DNA of 64,000 bases, from assembly GCA_008638375.1 (NCBI GenBank), contig CM018043.1, positions 42,314,651 through 42,378,650 on the forward strand, in the 5' to 3' direction. This document shows, piece after piece, positions 11,097 to 24,817 of the stretch. The notes below the pieces were generated by a model that saw only the letters and a program-made list of their open reading frames with translations, made no database searches and was not told the DNA's origin. Position 1 is the stretch's first letter, and the number at the start of each line of letters is the position of its first letter. Both the position numbers and the translations under genes were made by a program. This DNA is from Nyssa sinensis. Taxonomy: Eukaryota > Streptophyta > Magnoliopsida > Cornales > Nyssaceae.

Positions 11097-11760
11097 CAAT
11101 ATATACTATAAATTTTTTTTTTTATCCAGAGAACAATGATTATACTATCCATTTTTCTTTTTTTTGAGCCTTACTTTATTTGTGGAAATTGAGGAAAGAA
11201 AACTGAATCAATGTTTGTGTAATTTGTAGAAAGAATACTTCTCATGAGAGGGAGATTTATCAAAAATTGCTGAGGTTGCCATTATGTTTATTGTAAAAAT
11301 TCTCTATCTAGATAACGATGATTACATTGTCCAAGTTTTTTTTAGCCTTTCTTTATTTGTGAAAATTGGGAGAAGAAAATTAGATTAATGTTTGTATTTT
11401 TTATAGCAAGAATACTTCCTATGAGGATGAATTATCAAAAAATACTGAGATTGCTACTATGTATACTATAAAAATTCTCTGTCTAGAGAACAATGATTAT
11501 ACTATCCAAGTTTTTTTTTTTTTTGTTTGAACCTTTCTTTCTTTATCAAAATTAGCGGAAGAAAATTGGATTAACGTTTACATTTTTTTTGCAGCAAGAA
11601 TACTTCCAATGAGAGGGGGAATTATCCGAAACTATTGAGGTTCCCATTATCTATACTATAAAATTTCTTTGTTTAGAAAACAATAATTATATTGTCCAAT
11701 TATTTCTTTTTTGAGCCTTTCTTTCTTTTTAGAAATTGAGAAAAGAAAATTAGATTAAGT
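11097..11760. repeat. ~180-bp tandem repeat, about 3.5 copies
   Basis: Equivalent 'GAGCCTTTCTTT' anchors fall at 11166, 11343, 11529 and 11713, giving spacings of 177, 186 and 184 bp. Each unit also carries 'agcaagaatacttcc', 'gagagggggaatta' and 'agagaacaatgattata' variants. Units have diverged by point changes and poly-T length. The period is close to nucleosome length, as in plant satellites, but the array is short. Confidence 0.75.
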
Positions 11761-12197
11761 TCTATACAATTAGTAACAATATTGAAAGTTTGTGTAATAG
11801 TGTTTGTTGTGAAATATAAATGTAATTTGGCTTCTTTTGGGTAGTTGAGACTGGGTCCTTATGATAAGGAAGGATATTGAATTCGTTGGCTAGATGTTGA
11901 TCATTTGGAGGTGTATTTGATGTAAAAACCTTATTTGCAAAGATTTTTCTTAGATAAACTGTGTTTGCCAAACAAAAATTTCTCAAAATTCTCTGTCCGA
12001 TAAACATTCATCATTGCTATTTTTCTTTTAGTCGTGTATTCTTTTCTCTATCTTTTTTATTTTTTTATTTTTTATCAATGTTGGAGTTTTACTGTTTTCC
12101 TAAAGAATAGAGATTTTTCAATGCATTATTAAAATTTTAAGTAATCATTTTTTTTTTGTTTGAACTGGACAAAAATTTTTCTATTGATATATTTATC
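11761..12197. other. Unassigned AT-rich sequence
   Basis: An 81-residue minus-strand frame (12007-11762) is not recognisable and has no supporting signals. Nothing else can be identified before the next tandem array. Confidence 0.3.
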
Positions 12198-12553
12198 CTT
12201 GAAATGTTGTGGTATAATGACTATATCTTTCTCTAAAAAAATCAAAATCGAGCTCTGTTTTTTTTTTTGGAAAGCAGATTCATAGAGATTTCTAGTGATA
12301 TATGATTTGCAAACTATTCATTGGTAGTAGATTGTGGTTTTAGTCTGAAGACAACCCAAAAATACTAAATTGACAGCCTGAATATGTTTTAGTAAAATTA
12401 TCATATCTTTAAAAAAATTAAAACTGAGCTTCATTTTTTTTGTTGGAAAGTAGACTCGTAGGTATTTCTAGTGATATAAGATTTTCAAGCTAATTCACCA
12501 GGAGCATATTGTAGTTTTAGTTTGAAGATAACCAAAAAATGTTGAATTGACAA
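12198..12553. repeat. ~178-bp tandem repeat, copies 1 and 2
   Basis: Copy 1 (12198-12376) and copy 2 (12377-12553) share 'atatcttt...aaaaaa', 'gatttctagtgatata' and 'ttgaattgaca'-like blocks. Copy 3 continues at 27103 on the far side of the nested LTRs. The sequence is unrelated by eye to the array at 11097-11760. Confidence 0.75.
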
Positions 12554-15500
12554 TGTCACGACCCGAAACCCACCCTGTGCGAATCTCGAGTCGCGACCGT
12601 CGCCCCAAGACCCGAAGGCCTTAGGACAAGGCTCGCATCTGCAGCGGTGTCGAATAGATGTGCTTCATGTGGTTGTGGAAGCGTGAAAAACTTTTTCTTT
12701 TCTTTTCTCATTTTAAAATTTGCACATCCGTCCGATACTGCTGCTATTCACAATGGTACACATGATCATACGTCCAAAGCATAACTAAAAACTTAAGGGC
12801 TTTTATAATAGATACATGTTCAGCTGCCCCTTAGGGCCTAATACATAACAGTTCACTACCTTACTAAAACAAAGGTTACATCTTAAGTTCATGATACTTA
12901 GCAAAAGAACTATTTAGATGTCCCTTCCAAAAACAGCTAGGCTCATCCTCATCGTCTTCAAATCAGCCCTATTGTCAATCACCTGAAAGGGGGATGCGAA
13001 CAAAGTCTAGGTAAGCTAATCTAAGCTTGTGAGCAATTCCAGTATTCGTCATGGGGTTTTAATTAACAATGGTTTTTAGTACATAAGAGTTTGTAAAACA
13101 TTCACTGCCAATTGCTCGTATACTTGAACATAGCACATATGCATTTCTTAAAACAGATAGCTTCGAAACATTTAAAGTATTCAAGCTAAACTTGTACTTC
13201 GTCAAATAGAGTATGTAACTCAAAACATATGCATTTCATAAAACAAATAGCTTTAAAACATTTAAAAGTATTCAAGCTAACATATACTTCTTCATATAAA
13301 CTTCAAAACATATAACATAACATGTATTTCTTAAATAGAGTATATAAAACTCAAAACATATGCATATTGAAAATGAGGGTAAAACTTGCTTCCATTTTCA
13401 AACTCATTTGCCATCTTATCTCTTTCATTAGTGGAATCCGTTTCGAACCGGACTCCTATATTACGTATAAATGGAGATAACCTAACTGGACCGATCAGGA
13501 TCGTCTTCCTGGTCCCTAAAAGGTAGGTAAGACTCATTTCTTGACAGAACAGATAGGGTTCCTCGAGGTATTTCATGCCTGGGGGATTAGATCCTGCTAC
13601 CTGGCATTTTGACAGTAAATTGAGTTCCGTGCAACCCAAAATCCCATCATATTTTTACAGATTAATTGAGTTCCGTACAACCCAAGAATCTGTTATTTGA
13701 AAAGTCGGCTGAGTTCCGTACAACCCAACCAAAAACCCATGGTGCTTAGGCATAATTTTTCTTACATTCAAATACATTTAATACATGATTTCTTCAAATA
13801 GGTGCTTTTCATGAACATTTAAAACATCATGTACATAATTCCATAACAAATCCTTTAAACATTTGATATAACAAAATCAGAACACTTTACATAATTTGGC
13901 ATTTAAAACTTTAGACATGCTGAAATATGTTTGAAGAAACTATGGTAGAATCCATTCACTAAGCATGTCATAATAGAGTTTATAAAACAGAACAATTTAA
14001 AACTGAATCATGTAAATACTGAATTTGGAATTTCAAACACTTCATATCTTTGCATTTAAAACCTTTTCAAACCCATGGAGTTAAATCTCTACTTCAAATA
14101 CAGGGTTACTCACCTTGGTCCTTTAGGGTTAGTGCTAATAATGCGCTTTCCCACTTTCCTTGTAGTTCCTAAGAATAATTCATAAACATTTCATCAACTT
14201 TACATTCATTGTAATATCATCTCGATATTCCTTAACTTATGCTTAAATTGTATTAGATCCTAAAATGATTTCATAATTTCATATGTACTTAACTTAACTC
14301 GTACTTTTAACCTATGACACAATTAATGTGTTAGGAATTGAATTTATTTCAATTTATACTCTTCTGGTAGCTCTATAAACTTTAATTTAAATTTATTTAC
14401 TTCACATATTTACGTGTCGTGTCTTTTTGTAATTCATTTCCTCGTATACGCCTTAGATTAGTACTTTGGCATTACTTTAATTTATAGTCATCTGACAGAT
14501 GCTATTCAACAAATTTTATGTCTTTTTTATTTTAGACATTTCTTTTGGTCGAATAGACTCTACCATTGAGTCCGAAGCGTCGAAGAAAGTCAGTTTAGGC
14601 TTTCCTAACATTTAATTCAGACTTTTATATGTAAAAGGACAAAAGGGTCTTTTATCATTTTATGTGTCATATTTTTCGTACTATGTTTCGCAATTTGGAC
14701 TCCATTATTGAGTCCGGAAGGTCGAAGAAAGTCAATTTAGACCTTCTCTGGTTTCATTTTGGCTTTACGGGGACCAGAGGTATTTTGGTCATTTTACCCC
14801 TTTACATGTCTTTATTTTTCAGGACCCCATCTCATGTCGTGAACCTCACCATTGGACTCAGAAGGTTCGAGATAGTAAGAATACACTAATAACTTGTTAA
14901 TTTTAGACAAGTGGTATTTTGGTCATTTACCCTGTCACATCCCGAACCCCACCCTACGCGGATGTCAAGGACGTGACTGCCAGTCGGTCGCGACGCGACC
15001 AACCAAAGGCAAATTCTGAACTTTCTGACGAATTGCACTCCAACTGTAGGGTCAGATGCAGCAGAATTTAAAACTTTTTCTTTGTCACGGGAATGCAACT
15101 CACTTATCCATCATAAGAATATGTATCACAGAGCAAGACTAAATCCAGTCAGTCAACAATTCTAATCTCAGAGCATATCTAAAATCAAGCATATAACAAC
15201 AGAGCAGATCTAATATCTCTAGAGTACCATTAGTTTCATGAGCCATGTCTATCTAGTATATATCAGTCAAGTCAGTCATAACATACCACTCACCGGAATA
15301 ACCAGGTTCAATCCACAATAAACCAGTCTCTACAATTCAGTGCCGTCAGATCCTTACTTGAGATGCCACTTGGCCTATTCACGTCATGTCATAGTACCTT
15401 CTAATCCAATGGAGGTAATTCCTGAAAAATGTCAGAATAATGGGGTGAGCTTAAATAAGCCCAGTGAGTAACACAGGTTCCCTATCATGGGTTTCAAAAC

Positions 15501-16218
15501 CAGTTTTGTGCTTCCATGGCACATGGATAATTTAGTCATTTCAAAAATAACTATTTTTATAAATCCATTTCATAAGCAGTCTAGTACAATAAAACAGAGT
15601 CGAACAGACAATACAAACGGATCGGAACATGACATAACCAATCGGTCAAAACAATAACTATTGCTAATATATCGGTCAAGACACAGACTTTTCATTAACA
15701 GAACGAATCACAATCGGGACTGAGTGGGAACAATAAGTCAGTCAAGACAGGGGCATATTATCAATGGCTAGAACATAGCGGAGTTGAACAAGATCTGTAA
15801 CACCCCGACTTTGTATAATTAATAATTAAATAATTAATTATTAATTAGTACCGGCTTAGGGAATAATTAAGGAAATTAACCTTAATCTCCCGGTGGTCAC
15901 ATTAGACCAATAGAACAATTAAAACATGTTCGGGAATAGGGTATAATACCCGAACCTAATTACCAATTAAAAAGGTGAAATAGTGTCAATTTAACACTGA
16001 CGGAATTCGAATTAATTAACTACGGAAATTCCGAATGACTAATAAATGACACGGAACCTCTGACATTGAAGATAACGGAAATAGGAACTGACCGGAACAA
16101 ACCGCATCGAAAAAGGAGTTACAGATTGGGAGTTAAGGCCAAAACAGTGAAACTGGAATTTAGCGACAACCAAACAGGGCCTTAACCAGAAAATAAGAGA
16201 AAATGGTCACTTGGGAGG

Positions 16219-16286
16219 CCAAGGGGAATTGAACCCTTGACCTACCAAGGTAAGCAACTTTGTCTCAAAAAGTTACCAACTAGGCT
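16219..16286 (-). other. tRNA-like cassette in family C LTR
   Basis: On the minus strand an A-box-like AGCCTAGTTGGTAAC (16286-16272) is followed by AAGGGTTCAATTCCCCTT (16238-16221), a T-arm/B-box match. The same cassette is at 24818-24893 and 39021-39090, always antisense to the LTR. The spacing between boxes is longer than in a true tRNA. Confidence 0.5.
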
Positions 16287-17839
16287 GTTGGTTACTTTGT
16301 GCATAAATACAGCAATATATGTATATAACCTATAATCTGCTCAAGCCACCACCCAAATTGGCCAATGGCCTTGCATGCATTCCCTTCATCATAGCCCTCC
16401 ATCACCTCCATCACCTCCATCAGGTCAGCAGTCACTAACCCCACTAAGGGTAGAGATACACTTATATGTGTATAGCCCTATATGTACATATATATATAAG
16501 CTATAACTTGCATCAATTCTCTCTTTAGAGAATTCTGAAAATACAGAATTGTGTGAGTGTGTGTGCATACGTGAGGGACTGTGAGAGAGGGTGAAGTGTT
16601 GGAGATAGAGAGAGACCGAACTATAGAGGTGGAACTGAAGGAAAACAGAAGAGGGAAAAAGAAAACTGATTTCGGCCAAGAATTTGGGGAAGGTATAAAT
16701 TCTCAAATTTATCCTATTCTTGTTTCAATTCTAGCATGCAAACATGTATACAGCATATAGATTATATAGGTTGTTTAATTGCATGAGAAATTAGAGAGAG
16801 AAACATGCAAAACTGATAAAAGAAATCCAAACAATCTTAGAGAGAGAATGCATGTACAGATCTGAATGCATGTAAACCTCGATCGATTATATGGTTAGGG
16901 ACCTAAACTAGACCTCCTAAGGACCCTAAAAACCCTAACCCGCGACCCTAAAGCCTCATGCAACACCCTCAAAAAGCTAGTTGCAGGTTCGGTCTTTAAA
17001 TGCCATTTTTGGTTAGAGTGTGTTAAACTGATTTTCGTGATTGGGGAATGAAACTACATGTCATAGGGATCTTTTAGCAACAAACCGCGCTGAAAAAGGT
17101 TGAGGAATGAGGGTTTGGTATCGAATTGCAGGTTCGGTTATCTTCTGTTGAACCGAACTATTGAGCTCGATTCAAAGCACCAAATGAATGCCAAATTGTT
17201 GGCATGATACCCAGAAATAAATTGGGACTGAAGGCAGGAATAATCCATGCTTGAAACATCACGAAATAGAAGAAGAAATCTGCAGAAATTAGGGCAAACA
17301 GTGAGGGTTCAACGGGGAAGACGACGTTGAGTCGACCCAGTGTTTTAAAACCGAGTTAGCGAGTTGACTCGGACACGTGTTGGTCCACGAGCGTGCCACC
17401 GAGTTATTGAAACTGCGCCGTTTTGGGTTAACTGTTTTAAATTTAAAATCGAATTTCGGCTGTTTGGCTACGGCAATAATAAATTAAAATTGAGAGTAGG
17501 GGCAACTGAAACACGGATAGGGGGGGCTAATTAAGATTAACCAGGATATCTAATTCCGGTTTTCTGAAGGTGACAGAACCGGTTGGTTTTTAAGAATTGT
17601 GAACCGGTTCACTGCCTGAACCCTAGAACCGTTTGGTTTGAACCCTAATTTAATGAAATTCCATTTTGGACCCCAAATAATTCCTGAAATTACAGATTTA
17701 CCCCTGACAGTTTTAAAGAATTACACAGTGGCCCAGACTTTTGAAAATTTATACATTTAAGCCCTGAATAAATTAATTAAATAATAAAATAATTATTTAA
17801 TTATTAAATAGGTAAAATTATAATTTTACCCCTAGACAT

Positions 17840-18960
17840 TAAATATGTCAAACGGAGTCCAAATTAAGTAAATAAATAGTGTATTTTCACTATTTCAAAT
17901 ATTCTGGACTCAATGGTACAGTCCGATTTTGGAAATACAGTCCCGAAAAATACAGACCCGTAAGTGATAAATGACCGAACTGCCCCTGATGGTACCCAGA
18001 CCTAAATAAAAATATCAGATAGCCTATTTTGACTATCTCGGGCATTCTGGACTCAACGGTGAGGTCCGTTTAATGAACCGAGGTCCCGAAAAATACAAAC
18101 ACGTAGGTATAAATGACCGAATTGCCCTTAATGATACCCAGGGCCGATTAAACATAACAGATAGTCCAATTTCACTATGTTGGACACTCTGGACCCAATG
18201 GTGAGGTCCATTTTATGAACTGACGTGCCGAAAAATACGACGCATGAAATTACCAAATTACCCCTGATACCGTACGAGACCTAAACAAAGTCCGATTGGG
18301 ACGAAACTGATACCGATAGGAACCCGAACACTGGTGAGACTGTATACTTGATTAGATGACGAATCGGGGTCAGAATTACACAAAACGTAAAATGACCAAA
18401 ATACCCCTGAGCACTGTAAGTGCAAAGTAGAGGTCGAATAAAGGTCAAACTGATATGATAAATTATCATAGGGATAATTATGAACACTGAAAGGCTAAAT
18501 AAGACTCCGAGACATTCAACGCGTAAAACGAGAAATAACCGATGTGTCCCGACGATCTAAAGCAGATACCAAATGAAATCCAAGGGACTTACAGATTTAT
18601 ACATGAGATATATGGAACGTTCTGAGGACCATGATAGGGTCCCGGGCAAAAATGAAAAAATTACCATTTTGCCCCTAAGACTAAATAAGTACCCAACTGA
18701 TACCGATTAAAGTCTAAAAGACTTAAAACTTCATATATACGATATATGGGATATTCTGAGGACCATAACAGGGTCCGGGATAAGAATGGCAAAATTACTA
18801 TTTTGCCCCTATGGTTAAAATGAGAACCTAACTAATACCGATTGGAGTCCAAAGGACGTAGACCTTTGTACTTAAGATATAAAGACTATTTCGAAGACCA
18901 CGACAGGGTCCGGGACAAGAATGGTAAAATTACCATTTTGCCCCTAAGGTTGGATGAGTG
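17840..18960 (+). repeat. Diverged tandem array of ~134-143-bp modules
   Basis: Equivalent 'GCCCCT' anchors fall at 17983, 18125, 18261, 18404, (weak, 18548), 18672, 18806 and 18941. Each module contains 'gacT.AATGGT.AGGTCC', 'CCCGAAAAATAC' and 'AAATGACCGAATTGCCCCT' variants. The spacing pattern is the mirror of the array at 22035-23180, so the array predates the split of these copies. Confidence 0.75.
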
Positions 18961-21900
18961 CCTGACTGATAACAATTGAAGTCTAAATGACTTAGGATAT
19001 AATCCTAATAATTGCTAAGCCTAATTAAAGAATGAAATAGCCTCGGGTGAGACCCAATGGAAGGGCGATAGGCTACTAGGCTATCTTAGGTAATCCGATA
19101 GACACCTAAGATGACGAATAAGACCTGAATGGATGAATTCTGATCTATCTATGATTAATGATGATTATTCAGGATGTACAAGGATGTACCTGAAACAATG
19201 TTTGAAGGTTGTCAGATTATTTGCGCAAGGAGATAAACCTAAAAGTTTGTGAGTAACTTCTGACACTGTTTTGATTCTGTCCCTTGATTTATTGATCTGT
19301 TTTGAATGCAATTATTTAAGTGCAAATTATTTAAATGCATGCCTTTTCGTACTATATCACTTATGACATGGTTTTAGTCTTTTTAAATAATTGACTATAT
19401 TCCTGATCCCTGTGCTAGCATCCCGTACTGTTTTGCCTATTTTGAACTGTTGAGATAAATGGATGTATTGAACCATTATTCCCGAAATGATTAAACAAAC
19501 CATGTGATATAGGCAAAGAACGATATTTTGTCGTACCGTACTACTTGTATAGTATACTGTCTAAATACTATATTGTTTAAATGTACATACTTAATGTAGG
19601 CCCCTTGCACTACATTTCACACGATGTGATTGTGTCCTTTGAATTAGGAATTCCGTTCAGTTCGGTTATGTGTTATCCGTTAATGCTATGTCTATGTCCC
19701 TGATTGATACGTTCGATTCCGTTGTGTACCGCCGATCGATAATAGGTCTGTTTGGATTGATGTATTGTTCAGTTCCGTTATGTTCTACCCGTAATGACAT
19801 GCCTCTGTCTTGATTTAAACGTTGTTCAGTTCGGTCATGATTCGTTCCGCTAGTGATATGTCTCCGACTTGATTGTTATATCGTTTCTACTCAGCTCCGT
19901 TATGTTTCGTTCCGTTCATGATGTGTTTGTGTCTTGATTAGTATATTGTTTTTGTTCAGTTCCGTTATGTTCTAGCTATTGAAGGTATGCTTTCGTCTTG
20001 ATTGATGTCTTGTTCAGATCCGCTATGTTTTAGCCGTCGAGGATAGGCCTCTGTCTTGATTGACTTATTGTTCCCACTCAGTCTCAGCTGTGATTCATTC
20101 CGTTAATGAAGTGTCTGTGTCTTGATCGATATATTGGAAATGGTTATGTTATGTTCCGATTCGTTCGTACTGTTTGTGCAATCTTGTTCCATTGTACTAG
20201 ACTGCTTATAAAATGGATTTAGAAAATTGTTATTTTGAAATGATTAAATTATCCACGTGCCTTGGAAGCAAGGACTGGTTTTGAAACCCATGATAGGGAA
20301 TCTGTGTTACTCACTGGGCTTATTTAAGCTCACCCCATTATTCTGACATTTTTCAGGAATTACCTCCATTGGATTAGAAGGTACTATGACATGACGTGAA
20401 TAGGCCAAGTGGCATTGCAAATAAGGATCAGATGGCACTGATTTGTAGAGACTTACATTCTTGTGAATCGAATCCGTATATCCAGGTAAGTAATATGATA
20501 CGGCTGACTTGATTGACATGCACTAGATATTGGAACATGGCTCATGGAACTAAATGGTACTCTAGAGATATTAGATCTGCTATGTTGTTATATGCTTGAT
20601 TTTAGATATGCTCTGAGATTAGAATTGTTGACTGATTGGAATTAGTCTTGCTCTGTGATACATATTCTTATGATGGATAAGTGAGTTGCATTCCCGTGAC
20701 ACAAAGAAAAAGTTTTAAATTCCGCTGCATCTGACCCTACAGTTGGAGTGCAATTCGTCGGAAAGTTCAGAATTTGCCTTTGGTTGGTCGCGTCGCGACC
20801 GACTGGCAGTCACGTCCTCGTCATCCGCGTAGGGTGGGGTTCGGGATGTGACAAGATCAATCAAGACAAGACATACCAATAACAGGACGAAAACATAACG
20901 GAACTAGACCATCTATCAATCAGGCCAGACATGTCATCAACGGACGGAATATAACGGAATCGAACGGAAACAATACATCAGTCAAGCAAAGGCATATCGC
21001 GAACGGATAAAATTATAACGGAACTAAACGGAAACAATACACTAATCAAGACACAGGCAAATCATGAACAGGACACAACATAACGGAACTGGGTAGAAAC
21101 AATATAACAATCAAGTCAGGGACACATCACTGTCGGAACTAATCATAACTGGACTGAACAATGTTTCAATCAAGACAGACGTATCATCAACGGACAGTAC
21201 ACAATGGAACTGGACTATATATCAATCAAGGCGGACTTAACATCATTAACGGACGGAACATGTCAGAACCGGACGGAACATATCAATCGAGGCAGACATA
21301 TCATTAACGGACAGTACATAACCGAACTGAACGGAATTCCTAATTCGAAGGATACAAGCACATCACGTGGAATGTAACACAAAGGGCGTACATTAAGTAC
21401 ATACATTTAAACAATATAGCATTCAGACAGTATACTATACAAAGCGGTACGATACAACAAAATGTTGTTCTTTGCCTATATCACATGGTTTATTTAATCG
21501 TTTCGGAAATAATGGTTCAATATATCCATTTTATCTCAACAGTTCAAAACGGGCAAAACAGTACGGAATGCTAGCACAGGGATCAGGAATATAGTCAATT
21601 ATTTAAAAAGACTAAAACCATGTCATAAGTGATATAGTACGAAAAGGCATGCATTTAAATAATTGCACGTAAATAATTGCATTCAAAACAGATCAGTAAA
21701 TCAAGGGACAGTATCAAAACAGTGTCAGAAGTTACTCACCAACTTTACGCTTATTTCCTTGCATAAATAATCCGATAACCTCCAGGTACGTCAGGCATCT
21801 CCATGTATATCCAGAATAATAATCATCAATCACAGACAGATCAGAACTCATCCATTCAGGTCTCATTCGTCATCTTAGGTATCTATCGGATTACCTAAGA

Positions 21901-22034
21901 TAGCCTAGTAGCCTATCGCCCTTCCATTGGGTCTCACCTGAGGCTATTTCATTCTTTAATTAGGCTTAGCAGTTATTAGGATTATATCCTAAGTCATTTA
22001 GACTACAATTGTTATCAGTCAGGCACTCATTCAA

Positions 22035-23180
22035 CCTTAGGGGCAAAATGGTAATTTTACCATTCTTGTCCCGGACCCTGTCGTGGTCTTCGGAATAGTC
22101 TTTATATCTTAAGTACAAAGTTCTACGTCCTTTGGACTCCAATCGGTATCAGTTAGGTTCTCATTTTAACCATAGGGGCAAAATGGTAACTTTGCCATTC
22201 TTATCCCGGACCCTGTTATGGTCCTCAGAATATCCCATATATCGTATATATGAAGTTTTAAGTCTTTTAGACTTTAATCGGTATCAGTTGGGTACTTATT
22301 TAGTCTTAGGGGCAAAATGGTAATTTTGTCATTTTTGTCCCGGACCCTATCATGGTCCTCAGAACATCCCATATATCTCATATATAAATTTGTAAGTCCC
22401 TTGGACTTCATTTGGTATCTACTTTAGATCGTCGGGACACATCGGTCATTTCTCGTTTTACGCGTTGACTGTCTCGGAGTCTTATTTAGCCCTTCAGTGT
22501 TCATAATTATCCCTATGATAATTTATCAGATCAGTTTGACCTTTATTCGACCTCTACTTTGCACTTACAGTGCTTAGGGGTATTTTGGTCATTTTACGTT
22601 TTGTGTAATTTTGACCCCGATTCGTCATCTAATCAAGTATACAGTCTCACCAGTGTCTGGGCTCCTACCGGTATCAGTTTCGTCCCAATCGGACTTTGTT
22701 TAGGTCTCGTACAGCATCAGGGGTAATTTGGTAATTTCATGTGTCGTATTTTTCGGCACGTCAGTTCATAAAATGGACCCCACCATTGGGTCCAGAGCGT
22801 CCAACATAGTGAAATTGGACTGTCTGTTATGTTTAATCGGCCCTGGGTATCATTAAGGGCAATTCAGTCATTTACACCTACGTGTCTGTATTTTTCGGGA
22901 CCTCAGTTCGTTAAGCGGACCTCACCGTTGAGTTCAGAATGCCCGAGATAGTCAAAATAGGCTATCTGATATTTTTATTTGGGTCTGGGTGCCATCAGGG
23001 GCAATACAGTAATTTACACCTACGTGTCTGTATTTTTCGGGACTGTATTTCCAAAATCGGACTGTACCATTGAGTCCAGAATATTTGAAATAGTGAAAAT
23101 ACACTATTTATTTACTTAATTTGGACTCCGTTTGACATATTTAATGTCTAGGGGTAAAATTGTAATTTTACCTATTTAAT
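22035..23180 (-). repeat. Diverged tandem array of ~134-143-bp modules
   Basis: Anchors 'AGGGGYAAWWTGGT' fall at 22039, 22174, 22308, 22576, 22719, 22855, 22997 and 23160; spacings are 135, 134, 268 (one decayed unit), 143, 136, 142 and 163. Modules also share 'TATTTTTCGGGAC' and 'CCATTGAGTCCAGAAT'. Confidence 0.75.
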
Positions 23181-24817
23181 AAAATAATTAAATAATTATT
23201 TTATTATTTAATTAATTTATTCAGGGCTTCAATGTATAAATTTTTAAAAGTCTGGGCCACTATGCAATTCTGTCAAACAGTAGGGGTAAATCCGTAATTT
23301 TAGGAACTTTAGGGGTCAAAATATAATTACATAATTTAGGGGTTCAAACCCCTTGGTTTTAGGGTTCAAAAATTGAACCGGTCCAGAACTCTAGTGAACC
23401 AACCGGTTCACTAACCCTCAGTGAACCGGAATTAAATATTCCTCTTATCCCCTAATTGGCCCTTAATTCATGGATAGCTTATTCCAATTTTCCCTATTTT
23501 AATTTTTAAAACCCGTAACCAAACAGGTAAGATCAGATTTTAAATTTAAAACATCAAACATCAAAACGGTGCAGTTTTATTAAAACAGTGGCACGGTCTT
23601 GAGGCGACACGTGTCCGAGTCAGCTCGGATTGGCTCGGTCAACTCGGCCGAGTCAACTCCATCTCCCCCAACTTTTCTACGCACTGTTGCCCTACTTCTG
23701 CAGATTTTCTTCTTCTATTTCGTGATGTTTCAAGGGCTGTTTTCAACTGCTTTCTGTTCCAACCAGTCCCTGGGTGTCATGCCATCATTTTGGCATCGGT
23801 TTGGTGCCTCGAATCAAGCTCAAATGCTTGATCCATGGAGGAATAGCCGAAACGATAATTTGGCTGGTAAATCCTCCTTTCTCCACCATTTTCCATGGTT
23901 TTTGTTTCTTTGTGACCGTATCTCCATGGGGGTCAATATCCCATTCCAAAAACATGATTTAGAAGTCTGATTTGGGAGTTGGGTTTCATGGCCGAGACCT
24001 ATAGGTTCGGTTTTGAGGGTCCAAATCAGTGCTCTAGGGTCGCGGGTTGGTATTTTGGAAACTCTCGTGACCTAAAGATCAAGTCTCGACCATCCAAACA
24101 TGGTTTGGTTTTGGTCATTTCAGATTGGTTGCATGCAAGGTCATCCATGGAGGATGGGTCACGGCTTTGGGTTTTTGCTTGAATTCCAAGCAGTCCGATG
24201 GTCCTTTTTAAGCCTAAATAACCCAGATCTCATCAACTAGTTAGCATGCATTGAATTCTAGTTCTACAATGCACAAAACAGTACCCAAAACTTCAGATCA
24301 AGAATTGAAGCAAATTTTGAAAATATACCTCATAACCGACCACTGTCCATGTTCCCATGCTTAGTGGTTCAGTCCTTGGGCACTTCAGAGCTTCAACCAT
24401 GTCTCAGTTCCCTTTTGGTGCATCTCCAATGAAGACACACACACCATGGACACATGTGTATACACATGCAAGGCCTTCTCTCTCTATAAATTCTCTCTCT
24501 CTAGCAGATCCATCATCACAGGTACAGAGATCTGTTTTGGATTTCTGGTTTCCTCCCCCTCACCCACGAGACACACAAGACAATATATATATACAAGCAT
24601 AAACATGTATATATTTTATAAATTAACTTGTTGCATGGACTCCCATTGGGTGGAATGGTGGTCCAATCAGATTTAGTTGCCTATATATATATATATATAT
24701 TGCATATTTTATATATCATATATGGCTGCATGAAACCCCATTGGTCCATTTGGGTGGTAGCTTGGGGCAACTTTGAATATATATACAATTTAGTTGTATA
24801 TATATGCACAAAGTAAT

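Larger units (their letters stand above)
15796..20853 (+). mobile_element. Solo LTR, family C, innermost, inverted
   Basis: Ends are TGTAACACCCCGACTT and GGTTCGGGATGTGACA; the TSD AGATC is perfect (15791-15795 and 20854-20858). Length is 5058 bp. It is the reverse complement of the host LTR 14933-25308 and sits about 860 bp from that LTR's left end, so the two form arms of a large inverted repeat. Inside are a tRNA-like cassette (16219-16286, minus strand), (GA)-rich promoter-like DNA (about 16500-16640) and the module array (17840-18960). No LTR-retrotransposon gene is present. Confidence 0.93.

Noticed and set aside
10910..11167. 85-residue plus-strand ORF
   Set aside because: Its hydrophobic composition reflects T-rich DNA running into the ~180-bp repeat; no signals or homology recognised.
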